From: CAVPUA01 sp963828015
GTDB lineage: Bacteria; Actinomycetota; Actinomycetes; Mycobacteriales; Jatrophihabitantaceae
DNA: 64,000 bases
Direction of reading: 5' to 3'
Assembly (NCBI GenBank): GCA_963828015.1
Contig: CAWHCD010000006.1
Location: 682,001 to 746,000 of the forward strand
Below the pieces are notes generated by a model. That model was not told the origin of the DNA. It saw only the letters and a list, made by a program, of their open reading frames with translations, and made no database searches. Every line of letters starts with the position of its first letter. Positions within the stretch are counted from its first letter, which is position 1. A program made the position numbers and the translations under genes. Below, piece after piece: positions 25,308-33,949 of the stretch.

Positions 25308-25871
25308 ATCAGTTCCGAACCGAGGATCAACGACCGGATCCGGGTACCTGAGGTCAGGCTCGTCGGCCCCGAGGGCGAACAGGTCGGCATCGTGCCGATC
25401 GGCAAAGCCCTCGAACTCGCCGCCGAGGCCGATCTGGATCTGGTCGAGGTCGCCCCGATGGCGCGCCCGCCCGTCTGCAAGTTGATGGACTACGGGAAGT
25501 TCAAGTACGAGAACGCGCAAAAGGCTCGCGAAGCCCGTCGAAACCAGGCTCTGACAGTCATCAAAGAGATGAAGTTGCGGCCCAAGATCGATTCGCACGA
25601 CTACCTGACCAAGAAGGGTCATGTCGAGCGGTTCCTCAAGGCGGGCGACAAGGTCAAGATCACCATCATGTTCCGCGGTCGGGAGCAGTCCCGGCCCGAG
25701 TTGGGGTTCCGCCTGCTGCAGCGCCTGGCCGAAGACATCCAGGAGCTCGGGTTCGTGGAGTCCTCGCCGAAGCAGGACGGCCGGAACATGATCATGGTCG
25801 TGGCCCCGCACCGCAGCACGAAGATCACGCGAGCGTCCAGAGAAGTAGAACCGTTGCCGGTGAGCGAGTAG
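25308..25871 (+). CDS. infC: Translation initiation factor IF-3
   Basis: A 187-residue IF-3, which keeps the 30S subunit free and checks the start codon. N-terminal domain: RINDRIRVPEVRLVGPEG and VEVAPMARPPVCKLMDYGK. C-terminal domain: MKLRPKIDSHDY and ITIMFRGREQSRPELG. The start is most likely ATC 25308: a perfect AGGAGGT (25298-25304) lies just before it, and ISSEPRINDRIR is the usual actinobacterial N-terminus. The ATG at 25284 is in frame but lies upstream of that Shine-Dalgarno and has none of its own. Non-ATG starts serve autoregulation of infC in E. coli. Confidence 0.96.
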   Translation: MSSEPRINDRIRVPEVRLVGPEGEQVGIVPIGKALELAAEADLDLVEVAPMARPPVCKLMDYGKFKYENAQKAREARRNQALTVIKEMKLRPKIDSHDYLTKKGHVERFLKAGDKVKITIMFRGREQSRPELGFRLLQRLAEDIQELGFVESSPKQDGRNMIMVVAPHRSTKITRASREVEPLPVSE

Positions 25872-25903
25872 CTCCCCGAACGACCTGAGCAGAAAGCACG
25901 TCG

Positions 25904-26098
25904 ATGCCGAAGAACAAGACTCATAGCGGGACGAAGAAGCGCGTCAGGGTGACGGGCAGCGGCAAGCTGATGGTTCAGCGCGCCGGCAAGCGCCACCTGC
26001 TCGAGCACAAGTCGTCGCGGGTCACCCGGCGCCTGTCCGGCACCACTGAGGTGGCCGCCGCCGATGCGCCGCGGGTCAAGCGCCTGCTCGGCAAGTAA
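25904..26098 (+). CDS. rpmI: 50S ribosomal protein L35
   Basis: A 64-residue basic protein: MPKNKTHSGTKKRVRVTGSGK then HLLEHKSSRVTRRL, the L35 signature. It lies between infC and rplT in the conserved three-gene operon. Confidence 0.97.
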   Translation: MPKNKTHSGTKKRVRVTGSGKLMVQRAGKRHLLEHKSSRVTRRLSGTTEVAAADAPRVKRLLGK

Positions 26099-26137
26099 CC
26101 CTTATCCCGATCTAGCGAACAGAACTGAGGAACCACC

Positions 26138-26536
26138 GTGGCACGCGTCAAGAGGGCTGTAAACGCCCACAAGAAGCGCCGGAGCACCCTGGAAGCCGCC
26201 TCGGGCTACCGCGGCCAGCGCTCGCGGCTGTACCGCAAGGCCAAGGAGCAGCTGCTCCACTCGTCGACGTACCAGTACCGCGACCGCAAGGCCAAGAAGG
26301 GTGATTTCCGCAAGTTGTGGATCGCCCGCATCAACGCCGCGGCCCGCGCCAACGACATGACCTACAACCGCTTCATCCAGGGGCTGCGCCTGGCCGGTGT
26401 CGAGGCCGACCGCAAGGTGCTGGCCGACCTCGCGGTCACCGACCCGGTCGCGTTCTCGGCGCTGGTCGAGGTGGCGCGCGCCGCCGTGGCCGCCGAAGGC
26501 ACTGGCGGCGCGGTCGCGCAGTCCTCTGCCGCCTGA
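26138..26536 (+). CDS. rplT: 50S ribosomal protein L20
   Basis: A 132-residue assembly protein of the 50S subunit. VKRAVNAHKKRRSTLEAASGY, RDRKAKKGDFRKLWI and NRFIQGL are typical. It starts at GTG 26138 with GAGGAA upstream. The last 10-15 residues (Gly/Ala/Val) are an extension. In several bacteria L20 represses its own operon at a leader RNA; the structured infC leader makes that plausible here. Confidence 0.97.
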   Translation: MARVKRAVNAHKKRRSTLEAASGYRGQRSRLYRKAKEQLLHSSTYQYRDRKAKKGDFRKLWIARINAAARANDMTYNRFIQGLRLAGVEADRKVLADLAVTDPVAFSALVEVARAAVAAEGTGGAVAQSSAA

Positions 26537-26545
26537 CGGTCTGCC

Positions 26546-27322
26546 CTGCTCAGCGATACCAACGCCCGGCTTTCGTCGGCCCGGCGGCTCACCAGCCGCC
26601 GGGGCCGACGTGAGGCCGGGCTTTTCCTTGCCGAGGGCCCGCAGGCGGTGCGCGAGGCCATCACCACGGGCGCGGTGGTCGGACTGTTCGCCACCGCCGC
26701 GGCGATCGAACAGAACCCCGCCCTGCTCCACGGACAGGCGGTCTCCGAGATCAGCCCCAAAGCGGCCGCGTCCCTGTCGGAGACCTCGACCCCGCAAGGC
26801 CTGATCGCCGTCTGCTCCGCAGTTGACGTTCCCATATCGCAAGCACTGGCCGGCACTCCGCGGCTGGTCGCCGTCCTCGTGGAGCCCAACGACCCCGGCA
26901 ACGCCGGCACGGTGATCCGCACCGCCGACGCGGCCGGGGCCGACGCCGTGGTCCTGGTCGGCGGGGTCGACCTCTACAACGGCAAGACGGTCCGGGCCAG
27001 TGCCGGGAGCCTGTTCCACCTGCCTATCACGACCTTGCCCGAGACCGGCGACCTGCTTGCTCTGGCCGGTGCGGCCGGCCTGCAGAGCCTGGCCACCTCC
27101 GGGTCTGCGACGACCGACCTCGATCGGCTCGAGCACGCCGGAGGATTGAGCCGTCCGACCCTGTGGCTGTTCGGCAGCGAGGCCCACGGCTTGCCGGGCG
27201 AGGTGCTGGACGGCGCCGACCTGACCGTCCGGGTCCCGATCCATGGACGCGCCGAGAGCCTGAATCTGGCTGCCGCGGCCGCCATCTGCCTCTACGCCAG
27301 CGCGCGCTCCCAGCGTCGCTAG
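26546..27322 (+). CDS. SpoU/TrmH-family rRNA 2'-O-methyltransferase
   Basis: About 258 residues. The SPOUT knot motifs are complete: motif 1 EPNDPGNAGTVIRTADAAG, motif 2 LFGSEAHGLPGEV, motif 3 VPIHGRAESLNLAAAAAI. It should 2'-O-methylate a ribose in 23S rRNA or tRNA (TsnR-like). The first ATG/GTG/TTG in frame (GTG 26648) would remove the conserved FLAEGPQAV segment. The frame begins right after the rplT stop and has no ATG, GTG or TTG before 26648, so CTG 26546 is the best start; LLSDTNARLSSARRL then matches the family N-terminus. A large hairpin covers these codons. Confidence 0.88.
   Translation: MLSDTNARLSSARRLTSRRGRREAGLFLAEGPQAVREAITTGAVVGLFATAAAIEQNPALLHGQAVSEISPKAAASLSETSTPQGLIAVCSAVDVPISQALAGTPRLVAVLVEPNDPGNAGTVIRTADAAGADAVVLVGGVDLYNGKTVRASAGSLFHLPITTLPETGDLLALAGAAGLQSLATSGSATTDLDRLEHAGGLSRPTLWLFGSEAHGLPGEVLDGADLTVRVPIHGRAESLNLAAAAAICLYASARSQRR
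26564..26625 (+). terminator. Strong terminator-like hairpin inside the methyltransferase 5' coding region
   Basis: Outer arms GCCCGGC (26564-26570) and GCCGGGC (26615-26621) enclose an inner 16-bp stem (26574-26589 with 26594-26610, one bulged G) with loop CACC; TTTT follows at 26622-26625. It has the form of an intrinsic terminator for infC-rpmI-rplT, yet it codes for conserved residues of the next gene. Confidence 0.7.
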
Positions 27323-27344
27323 TTTCTCGTTTTCCCGCCCCGAA

Positions 27345-27350
27345 TAGGCT
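27345..27350 (+). promoter_or_regulatory. Putative -10 box of leaderless pheS transcript
   Basis: TAGGCT followed by six bases and the GTG of pheS, with no Shine-Dalgarno sequence. It gives pheST its own promoter after the hairpin. Confidence 0.5.
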
Positions 27351-27356
27351 GTCCGA

Positions 27357-28475
27357 GTGCCCCCGAATCCTAGTTTCGATCCCGTCGAGGTGAGCGTGCT
27401 GCAGCCCGAGGCGATCGACGGCTACGTTGCCGATGCCGTGCAGGCAATCGAGCGCGCCGCGACCCTGGACGAGCTCAAGGCCGCCCGCCTGGCCCACGAC
27501 GGTGATCGTTCTCCGCTGGCGCTGGCCAATCGGGAGATCGGCGCGCTCCCACCGGCGGCCAAGAAGGCGGCCGGCCAGCGGGTCGGTCAGGCCCGGGCGA
27601 AGGTGCGCGCAGCTATCGAAGCCAGGCAGGGCGCACTCGAGGCCGAGCGGGACGCGCGCGTACTCATCGAGGAGGCCGTCGACGTCACCCTGCCCTTCGA
27701 CCGCCGCCTGGCCGGCGCCCGGCACCCGCTGACGACGATCATGGAGCACCTGGCCGACGTCTTCGTGGCGATGGGCTACGAGGTGGCCGAAGGACCCGAG
27801 GCCGAGGCCGAATGGTTCAACTTCGACGCCCTGAACATGGGGCCCGACCATCCGGCCCGCTCGATGATGGACACCTTCTTCCTGGCCGCGGCGGACGGGT
27901 CGGCCGAGTCGGGCGTAGTGCTGCGCACACACACCTCGCCGGTGCAGGCCCGGACGATGCTCACTCGTGAGCCCCCGATCTACGTCGTCTGTCCGGGCAA
28001 GGTCTTTCGCACCGACGAGCTCGACGCCACCCACACGCCGGTCTTCCACCAGATCGAGGGGCTGGCCGTCGACGAGGGCATCACGATGGCCCATCTCAAG
28101 GGCACCCTCGACCACATGGCCGCGGCCATGTTCGGCCCCGGCATCGGGACGCGGCTGCGTCCGTCCTACTTCCCGTTCACCGAGCCGAGTGCCGAAGTCG
28201 ATCTCGTCTGCTTCGTCTGTCTGGGCGAGTCCGTGGGCAATCCCGATCGCCCGTGCCGCACGTGCGGCAGCTCGGGCTGGATCGAGTGGGGCGGCTGCGG
28301 GATGGTCAATCCGCGTGTGCTCATCGCCTGCGGAATCGACCCCGAGCGCTACACCGGGTTCGCCTTCGGAATGGGGATCGAGCGCACGATGATGTTCCGC
28401 AACGACGCCGCCGACATGCGTGACATGGTCGAGGGCGACGTCCGCTACACCGCCGCCTTCGGTATGGAGGCCTGA
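27357..28475 (+). CDS. pheS: Phenylalanyl-tRNA synthetase alpha subunit
   Basis: A 372-residue class II synthetase subunit holding the active site of the alpha2-beta2 enzyme. After an N-terminal coiled-coil (about 1-95), the catalytic core carries FRTDELDATHTPVFHQIEG (motif 2) and GMGIERTMMFRN (motif 3). Start GTG 27357 gives a normal length. pheT follows with one base between stop and start. Confidence 0.96.
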   Translation: MPPNPSFDPVEVSVLQPEAIDGYVADAVQAIERAATLDELKAARLAHDGDRSPLALANREIGALPPAAKKAAGQRVGQARAKVRAAIEARQGALEAERDARVLIEEAVDVTLPFDRRLAGARHPLTTIMEHLADVFVAMGYEVAEGPEAEAEWFNFDALNMGPDHPARSMMDTFFLAAADGSAESGVVLRTHTSPVQARTMLTREPPIYVVCPGKVFRTDELDATHTPVFHQIEGLAVDEGITMAHLKGTLDHMAAAMFGPGIGTRLRPSYFPFTEPSAEVDLVCFVCLGESVGNPDRPCRTCGSSGWIEWGGCGMVNPRVLIACGIDPERYTGFAFGMGIERTMMFRNDAADMRDMVEGDVRYTAAFGMEA

Positions 28476-28476
28476 C

Positions 28477-30951
28477 GTGCCCGGTGGTGGAGTGGTCCAT
28501 GCGCCGTTGGGCTGGCTGGCCGACTACGTGGACCTCCCCGCTGGCATCACCGCGCGCGAACTCGGCGAGGCGCTGGTCCGGGCCGGGCTCGAGATCGAGG
28601 GCATCAACGCGCCGGCCGACGCCCTGTTCGGGCCGATCGTGGTCGGGCGGGTCGAGTCGGTGCAACCCGAGCCGCAGAAGAACGGCAAGACGATCAACTG
28701 GTGTCAGGTCGACGTCGGCGAGGGCCAACCGCGTGGGATCGTCTGCGGGGCCCACAACTTCTCCGCTGGCGATCGGGTCGTCGTTGCGCTGCCCGGAGCG
28801 ACCTTGCCCGGCGGTTTCCAGATCGCCGCCCGCAAGACGTACGGCCACGTCTCCGACGGCATGATCTGCTCCGTACGCGAGCTGGGCATCGGTGATGATC
28901 ACGATGGAATCCTTCGCCTGGACAACGGAATTCCCGGTCAGGACGCTCTTGACCTGCTCGGGCTGCGCGAGGCGGTGCTGACGATCGCGGTGACGCCGGA
29001 CCGCGGCTACTGCCTGTCGATGCGGGGCCTGGCCCGCGAGGCGGCAACCGCTCTCGGGGTCGGGTTCCGCGAGGTGACGTCCTCGCCCGTCCCGGATGCC
29101 GACGCGGATGGCTACCCGGTCACCGTCTATGACCCGAGCGGGTGCGATCAGTTCTCTGCCCGCGGGGTCACCGGTATTGATCCCGCTGCCCCCAGTCCGG
29201 GTTGGATGCAGCAGCGACTGCAAGCGGCGGGGATGCGTTCGATCTCCCTAGCCGTCGACGTCACCAACTACGTCATGCTCGAGACCGGTCAGCCGCTACA
29301 CGCCTTCGATCGGGCCAAGCTCCAGGGCCCGATCGGCGTGCGGCGCGCGCAGCCGGGGGAGAAGCTGTTGACGCTGGACGGTTCGGCCCGCCTGCTCGAT
29401 CCGGACGACCTCGTGGTCACCGACGACTCCGGGCCGATCGCACTGGCTGGTGTGATGGGCGGCGGCTCGACCGAGATCGGGTCGGGCACCACCGACATCG
29501 TGCTCGAGGCCGCGCACTGGGACCCGGGCTCGATCGCGCGCGCCGTGCGCCGGCACCGGCTGCCCAGCGAAGCGGCCAAGCGCTTCGAACGCGGCGTCGA
29601 CCCGGCGATCGCCGCCGTGGCCCTGCAGCGCTGCGTCGACCTGCTCGTCGAGTTCGGCGCCGGAGGGGCGGCCCCTGGATCGACCGTGGTCGGCTCGGGC
29701 CCCGCATCGGTGCCTATCGAGCTTCCCGCGGCTCGCCCCGGTGAGCTGGCCGGCTTGCCTATCGCCGCCGCCGTCGTCGCCGAGAAATTGCGGCAGGTCG
29801 GCTGCACGGTCGAGGGGTACGACCGCTTCGTCGTGACACCTCCGACCTGGCGCCCCGATCTGCGCGATCCCGCCGACCTGGTCGAGGAGGTCGTCCGGCT
29901 CGTCGGCTACGACCAGGTTCCCTCGACGTTGCCCTCGCCGCCGCCCGGCCGCGGACTGACCGATGCCCAGACCTGGCGGCGCACGGTCTCGCGGGCGGTG
30001 GCCGGCGTTGGGTTCATCGAGGTGCTCAGCTATCCCTTCGTTGCCCCGACGGTCCACGACCAACTCCGCATCCCGGCCGAGGACCAGCGGCGACGGGCGG
30101 TGCGGCTGCTCAATCCGTTGTCCGAAGCCGAGCCCGAACTGCGAACGTCGCTGTTGCCGGGGCTGTTGGCCACCTTGTCCCGCAACGTCGGCCGGGGAAA
30201 CCGCGATCTGGCGATCTATGAGATGGGCCTGGTCTACTTGGCCCGCGACGCGGCGCCGGCCCCCACGCTCGGCGTCGCGCATCGACCGAGTGAGGCCGAG
30301 CTGGCGGCGCTCGCCGCTCTCGTTCCCGACCAGCCGCGGCATCTGGCAGTGGCCATCGCCGGCTCGATCGAGCGGGCCGGCTGGTGGGGTGAGGCTCAGG
30401 CCGCGACCTGGGCCGATGCGATCGAGCTGGCGCGAGTCGTGGCCCGCACGGCCCGGGTCGAGCTTGATGTTCGGGCGGTCGAGTACGCGCCCTGGCATCC
30501 GGGCCGAGGCGCTGAGCTGCGCCTGGCCGACGTCGTCATCGGCCACGCGGGCGAACTCGATCCCCGCGTCGTTGAGACCCTCGGCCTGCCGCCGCGTACC
30601 TGCGCGCTCGAGCTCGACCTCGACGCGTTCGCCCCGCCGCCGCCGGCGACTGCTCCGGTGCTGTCCAGCTACCCGCCCGTCCTGCTCGATCTCGCCTTGG
30701 TCGTGCCGATCGAGGTGCCCGCGGCCGGCCTGCTCGACGCGGTCCGCATCGGCGCGGGGGAGTTGCTGGAAGCGGTGCGGCTCTTCGACCTCTACGTCGA
30801 CCCGGACCGATTGGGCGCCGGTCTGAAGTCCGTGGCATTCGCGTTGCGGTTCCGGGCCCCTGATCGAACCCTCACGGTCGAGGAGGCCACCGCAGCCCGC
30901 GATGGGGCGGTCGCGTTGGCCGGCGAGCGCTACCAGGCGCGGCTGCGGTAG
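28477..30951 (+). CDS. pheT: Phenylalanyl-tRNA synthetase beta subunit
   Basis: An 824-residue beta subunit with the normal domain order: N-terminal B1 and tRNA-binding OB fold (about 40-155, VGRVESVQPEP), B3/B4 editing module (about 210-390, where misacylated Tyr-tRNA(Phe) is hydrolysed), B5, catalytic-like core, and C-terminal ferredoxin-fold anticodon-binding domain (SSYPPVLLDLALVV and later FALRFRAPDRTLTVEE). GTG 28477 is preceded by GGAGG at 28466-28470; a second GTG at 28492 is possible. The frame is open upstream inside pheS without homology. Confidence 0.96.
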   Translation: MPGGGVVHAPLGWLADYVDLPAGITARELGEALVRAGLEIEGINAPADALFGPIVVGRVESVQPEPQKNGKTINWCQVDVGEGQPRGIVCGAHNFSAGDRVVVALPGATLPGGFQIAARKTYGHVSDGMICSVRELGIGDDHDGILRLDNGIPGQDALDLLGLREAVLTIAVTPDRGYCLSMRGLAREAATALGVGFREVTSSPVPDADADGYPVTVYDPSGCDQFSARGVTGIDPAAPSPGWMQQRLQAAGMRSISLAVDVTNYVMLETGQPLHAFDRAKLQGPIGVRRAQPGEKLLTLDGSARLLDPDDLVVTDDSGPIALAGVMGGGSTEIGSGTTDIVLEAAHWDPGSIARAVRRHRLPSEAAKRFERGVDPAIAAVALQRCVDLLVEFGAGGAAPGSTVVGSGPASVPIELPAARPGELAGLPIAAAVVAEKLRQVGCTVEGYDRFVVTPPTWRPDLRDPADLVEEVVRLVGYDQVPSTLPSPPPGRGLTDAQTWRRTVSRAVAGVGFIEVLSYPFVAPTVHDQLRIPAEDQRRRAVRLLNPLSEAEPELRTSLLPGLLATLSRNVGRGNRDLAIYEMGLVYLARDAAPAPTLGVAHRPSEAELAALAALVPDQPRHLAVAIAGSIERAGWWGEAQAATWADAIELARVVARTARVELDVRAVEYAPWHPGRGAELRLADVVIGHAGELDPRVVETLGLPPRTCALELDLDAFAPPPPATAPVLSSYPPVLLDLALVVPIEVPAAGLLDAVRIGAGELLEAVRLFDLYVDPDRLGAGLKSVAFALRFRAPDRTLTVEEATAARDGAVALAGERYQARLR

Positions 30952-30955
30952 CCGG

Positions 30956-30985
30956 TTGACACGTGACTATTTAGTCACCTAATTT
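30956..30985 (+). promoter_or_regulatory. Promoter and palindromic operator of the ArsR-SRPBCC gene
   Basis: TTGACA (30956-30961) and TAATTT (30980-30985) are -35 and -10 candidates with an 18-base spacer. The spacer is almost filled by a perfect palindrome, GTGACTA (30963-30969) TT TAGTCAC (30972-30978). A dimeric ArsR-type repressor bound there would block RNA polymerase, so autoregulation is likely. Confidence 0.6.
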
Positions 30986-30992
30986 GGAGCCG

Positions 30993-31751
30993 GTGGACGA
31001 CGTCTTCCGGGCCCTGGCTGACCCGACGCGTCGTGCCCTGCTCGATGAGCTCTTTCGCGAGGACGGGCAGACCCTCACTGCCCTCGTGGAGCGGTTCGAC
31101 CTCACCCGCTTCGGGGTGATGAAGCATCTCAAGGTGCTCGAAGACGCCCACCTGGTCCTCACTCGACGGCGCGGGCGGGAGAAGTTGCACTTCCTCAATC
31201 CGGTCCCGATCCGGCTGGTGCACGACCGCTGGGTGAGCAAGTACGCCCAACCATGGGTCGCCGGCCTGAGCGACCTCAAGCGCGAACTGGAGACGACAAT
31301 GGAAAAGATCTACGAGATCTACATCCGGACCACGCCCGAGCGACTCTGGCAGGCGATCACCAGCAACGAGGAGCGGGCCAAGTTCCAGTTCGGCCTGGTG
31401 ATCGATTCCGACTGGAGCGCGGGCGGACGGTACGCGCAGGCTCATCCCGGTGCCCCGGGTCGGCTGATCGGCGAGGGAGAGAACCTCGAGCTCGACCCGC
31501 CCCACCGGCTGGTGCAGACGATGCGGGCCCTCTGGGGCGACGACGTCAAGGCCGAGGGCACATCGCGGATCACCTGGGAGATCGAGCAGGTAGCCGACTC
31601 CTGCCGGCTCACGGTGACCCACGACCAGCTGCGGGAGGGCGCCAATCCGCAGATCTACGGTGGCTGGCCCATGATCTTGTCCGGTCTCAAGACCTGGCTG
31701 GAGACCGGGGACGTGCTGACCACGCCGGGATCGCTGATGTACAACTCATGA
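30993..31751 (+). CDS. ArsR-type regulator fused to an SRPBCC (AHSA1-like) domain
   Basis: About 252 residues in two parts. Residues 1-95 form an ArsR-like winged helix: VFRALADPTRRALLDELF, then LTRFGVMKHLKVLEDAHLVLTRRRGREKLHFLN. Residues about 105-250 form an SRPBCC/AHSA1 domain, a deep hydrophobic ligand pocket (KIYEIYIRTTPERLWQAIT at its start, GGWPMILSGLKTWLETG at its end). The fusion suggests a one-component sensor binding a hydrophobic ligand. I start at GTG 30993, exactly seven bases after the -10 box (leaderless); TTG 30984 is an alternative. It stands alone between pheT and argC, so its target besides itself is unclear. Confidence 0.82.
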   Translation: MDDVFRALADPTRRALLDELFREDGQTLTALVERFDLTRFGVMKHLKVLEDAHLVLTRRRGREKLHFLNPVPIRLVHDRWVSKYAQPWVAGLSDLKRELETTMEKIYEIYIRTTPERLWQAITSNEERAKFQFGLVIDSDWSAGGRYAQAHPGAPGRLIGEGENLELDPPHRLVQTMRALWGDDVKAEGTSRITWEIEQVADSCRLTVTHDQLREGANPQIYGGWPMILSGLKTWLETGDVLTTPGSLMYNS

Positions 31752-31783
31752 TGCGGCCCGCTGTATTTAGTTGCGGCATGGTG

Positions 31784-31796
31784 CATAATCGTCCAC
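31784..31796 (+). promoter_or_regulatory. argC promoter -10 box and possible ARG-box half-site
   Basis: CATAAT (31784-31789) lies seven bases before the argC ATG, with no Shine-Dalgarno sequence, so the arg mRNA is probably leaderless. The surrounding TGCATAAT resembles half of an ArgR box; ArgR is encoded in the same operon. The second half is not convincing. Confidence 0.45.
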
Positions 31797-32804
31797 ATGG
31801 GCTATCGAGTGGCAGTTGCCGGAGCAAGCGGCTACGCGGGCGGTGAACTACTCCGCCTGCTGGCCGCGCATTCGGAGTTCGAGGTGGTCGCGGCCAGCGC
31901 GGTGCGCAATGCCGGGCGCCCGATCGGCGAGGTCCACCCCAACCTACGGTCACTGGGCGGACTGACGTTCTGCGCCCCGGACGGGCTCGGCGATGCCGAC
32001 CTCGTCTTCCTGGCCCTGCCGCACGGCGAGTCGGGATCCTTCGCCGCGACCTTGCCGAGTTCGGCCCGGGTCGTCGACCTCGGCGCCGACTTTCGGCTGC
32101 TCGACGCCGATGCGTACACCCGGTACTACCAGGGCCCGCACGCCGGCACCTGGACCTACGGCCTGCCGGAGTTGCCCGGCCAGCGGGCGAGAATTGCCCA
32201 AGCGCAGCGGATCGCGAACACCGGCTGCTACGCCGTGGCCACGACCCTGGCGTTGGCCCCGCTGATCGCGGCGGGCCTGGTCGAGCCCGAGGACGTCGTG
32301 GTCGTCGCCGCAAGTGGCACGTCGGGCGCGGGCCGCTCGGCCAAGACCCACCTGTTGGGCAGCGAGGTCATGAACGACCTGTCCCCGTACAAGGTCGGCA
32401 GTCATCAGCACGTCCCCGAGATCAAGCAGGCCACGGGCGCCACGTCGCTGTCCTTCACCCCGATCCTGGCCCCGATGCCGAGGGGGATCCTGGCCACCGT
32501 CACCGCCAAGCCCGTCGGCCCGGTGACCGCGGAGCAGGTGCGCGACGTGCTCGAGAATGCCTATGCGGGCGAACAATTCGTGCACGTGCTGCCCTCGGGG
32601 CAGGTACCGCACACCGCGGCGACGTTCGGGTCGAACTCCGCTCACCTGCAGGCCTACGTCGATGTCGATTCCGGCCGGGTCATCGTCATGAGCGCGATCG
32701 ACAACCTGGGCAAGGGCGCCGCCGGGCAAGCGGTGCAGAACGCCAACATCATGCTCGGCCTGGCCGAGAACATCGGGCTCTCCGTCGACGGGGTCGCGCC
32801 GTGA
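31797..32804 (+). CDS. argC: N-acetyl-gamma-glutamyl-phosphate reductase
   Basis: A 335-residue NADPH-dependent dehydrogenase, third step of arginine synthesis. The nucleotide-binding loop GASGYAGGELLRLL is at the N-terminus and the catalytic cysteine is C144 in ANTGCYA. HQHVPEI and AMPRGI-like PMPRGI segments are typical. It is the first gene of argCJBDFRGH; its TGA overlaps argJ by four bases. Confidence 0.97.
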   Translation: MGYRVAVAGASGYAGGELLRLLAAHSEFEVVAASAVRNAGRPIGEVHPNLRSLGGLTFCAPDGLGDADLVFLALPHGESGSFAATLPSSARVVDLGADFRLLDADAYTRYYQGPHAGTWTYGLPELPGQRARIAQAQRIANTGCYAVATTLALAPLIAAGLVEPEDVVVVAASGTSGAGRSAKTHLLGSEVMNDLSPYKVGSHQHVPEIKQATGATSLSFTPILAPMPRGILATVTAKPVGPVTAEQVRDVLENAYAGEQFVHVLPSGQVPHTAATFGSNSAHLQAYVDVDSGRVIVMSAIDNLGKGAAGQAVQNANIMLGLAENIGLSVDGVAP

Positions 32805-33949
32805 TCACCGCACCGGCCGGCTTCCGGGCCGCCGGGGTCCAAGCCGGCCTCAAGGCGAGTGGCGGGCGCGACGTGGCCCTGGTGGTGAACGACGGACCCG
32901 ACGATGCCGTGGCTGCCGTCTTCACCGCCAACCGCGTGCAGGCCGCCCCGGTCCGCTGGAGTCGCCAGGTCATCGCCGACGGGCGAGCGAAGGCCGTCGT
33001 GCTCAATGCCGGCGGGGCCAATGCCTGCACCGGTGCCGCGGGCTTTCGCGACTCGCACGCGAGCGCGGAGCACGTCGCGTCCGCGCTCGGCATCGGCGCC
33101 GGTGAGGTGATCGTCTGCTCGACCGGACTGATCGGTGAGCTGCTGCCGATGGACCGGCTGCTCGGCGGAATCGATGCCGCCGCCGCCGAACTCTCGCGTT
33201 CAGGTGGCGACTCCGCGGCCGACGCGATCCGCACGACCGACACGGTCGCCAAACAGACGCTGGTCACGCGGGAGGGCTGGGGTATCGGCGGGATGGCCAA
33301 GGGGGCCGGGATGTTGGCACCCGGGCTGGCCACGATGCTGTGCGTCCTGACGACGGACGCGGCCCTGGACGCCCGCGCGCTGGACGACGCCTTGCGTGAT
33401 GCCGTGCGGGTGACGTTCGATCGCGTCGATGCCGACGGCTGTATGTCGACCAACGACACCGTGGTGCTGATGGCCAGCGGTGCGTCGGGCATCAGGCCCG
33501 GTCGCGAGGAGTTCGGCGCGGCGCTGCAGTCCGCCTGTGCCGACCTGTGTGCCCAGCTGATCGCCGACGCCGAAGGAGCGACCAAGGAGATCGCGATCCT
33601 GGTCACCGGGGCAGAGACCGACACCGACGCGGTTGAGGTGGCCCGGGCCATTGCCCGCAACAACCTGCTCAAGTGCGCGTTGTTCGGCAACGATCCGAAC
33701 TGGGGCCGGGTGCTGGCCGCGATCGGAACCACGCAGGCCGCTTTCGACCCCGACGAACTCGACGTGTCGATCAACGGCATCCAGGTCTGTATCGGGGGCG
33801 CCGCGGGCGAACCGCGGCAACGATGCGACCTGACCGGCCGGTCGATCTCGATCAGCGTCGACCTGCATGCCGGAGATCAGAGCGCGACGGTGTGGACGAA
33901 TGACCTGTCCCACGCCTACGTCGAAGAGAACTCGGCCTACTCATCGTGA
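32801..33949 (+). CDS. argJ: Glutamate N-acetyltransferase / ornithine acetyltransferase
   Basis: A 382-residue ArgJ, which recycles the acetyl group from N-acetylornithine to glutamate. The precursor self-cleaves in the conserved GLA177-T178-ML, freeing the threonine nucleophile; the flanking KGAGMLAP and DGCMSTNDT are intact. It ends in NSAYSS, as family members do. The presence of argJ means the pathway is cyclic, so no argE is needed. Confidence 0.97.
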   Translation: MITAPAGFRAAGVQAGLKASGGRDVALVVNDGPDDAVAAVFTANRVQAAPVRWSRQVIADGRAKAVVLNAGGANACTGAAGFRDSHASAEHVASALGIGAGEVIVCSTGLIGELLPMDRLLGGIDAAAAELSRSGGDSAADAIRTTDTVAKQTLVTREGWGIGGMAKGAGMLAPGLATMLCVLTTDAALDARALDDALRDAVRVTFDRVDADGCMSTNDTVVLMASGASGIRPGREEFGAALQSACADLCAQLIADAEGATKEIAILVTGAETDTDAVEVARAIARNNLLKCALFGNDPNWGRVLAAIGTTQAAFDPDELDVSINGIQVCIGGAAGEPRQRCDLTGRSISISVDLHAGDQSATVWTNDLSHAYVEENSAYSS

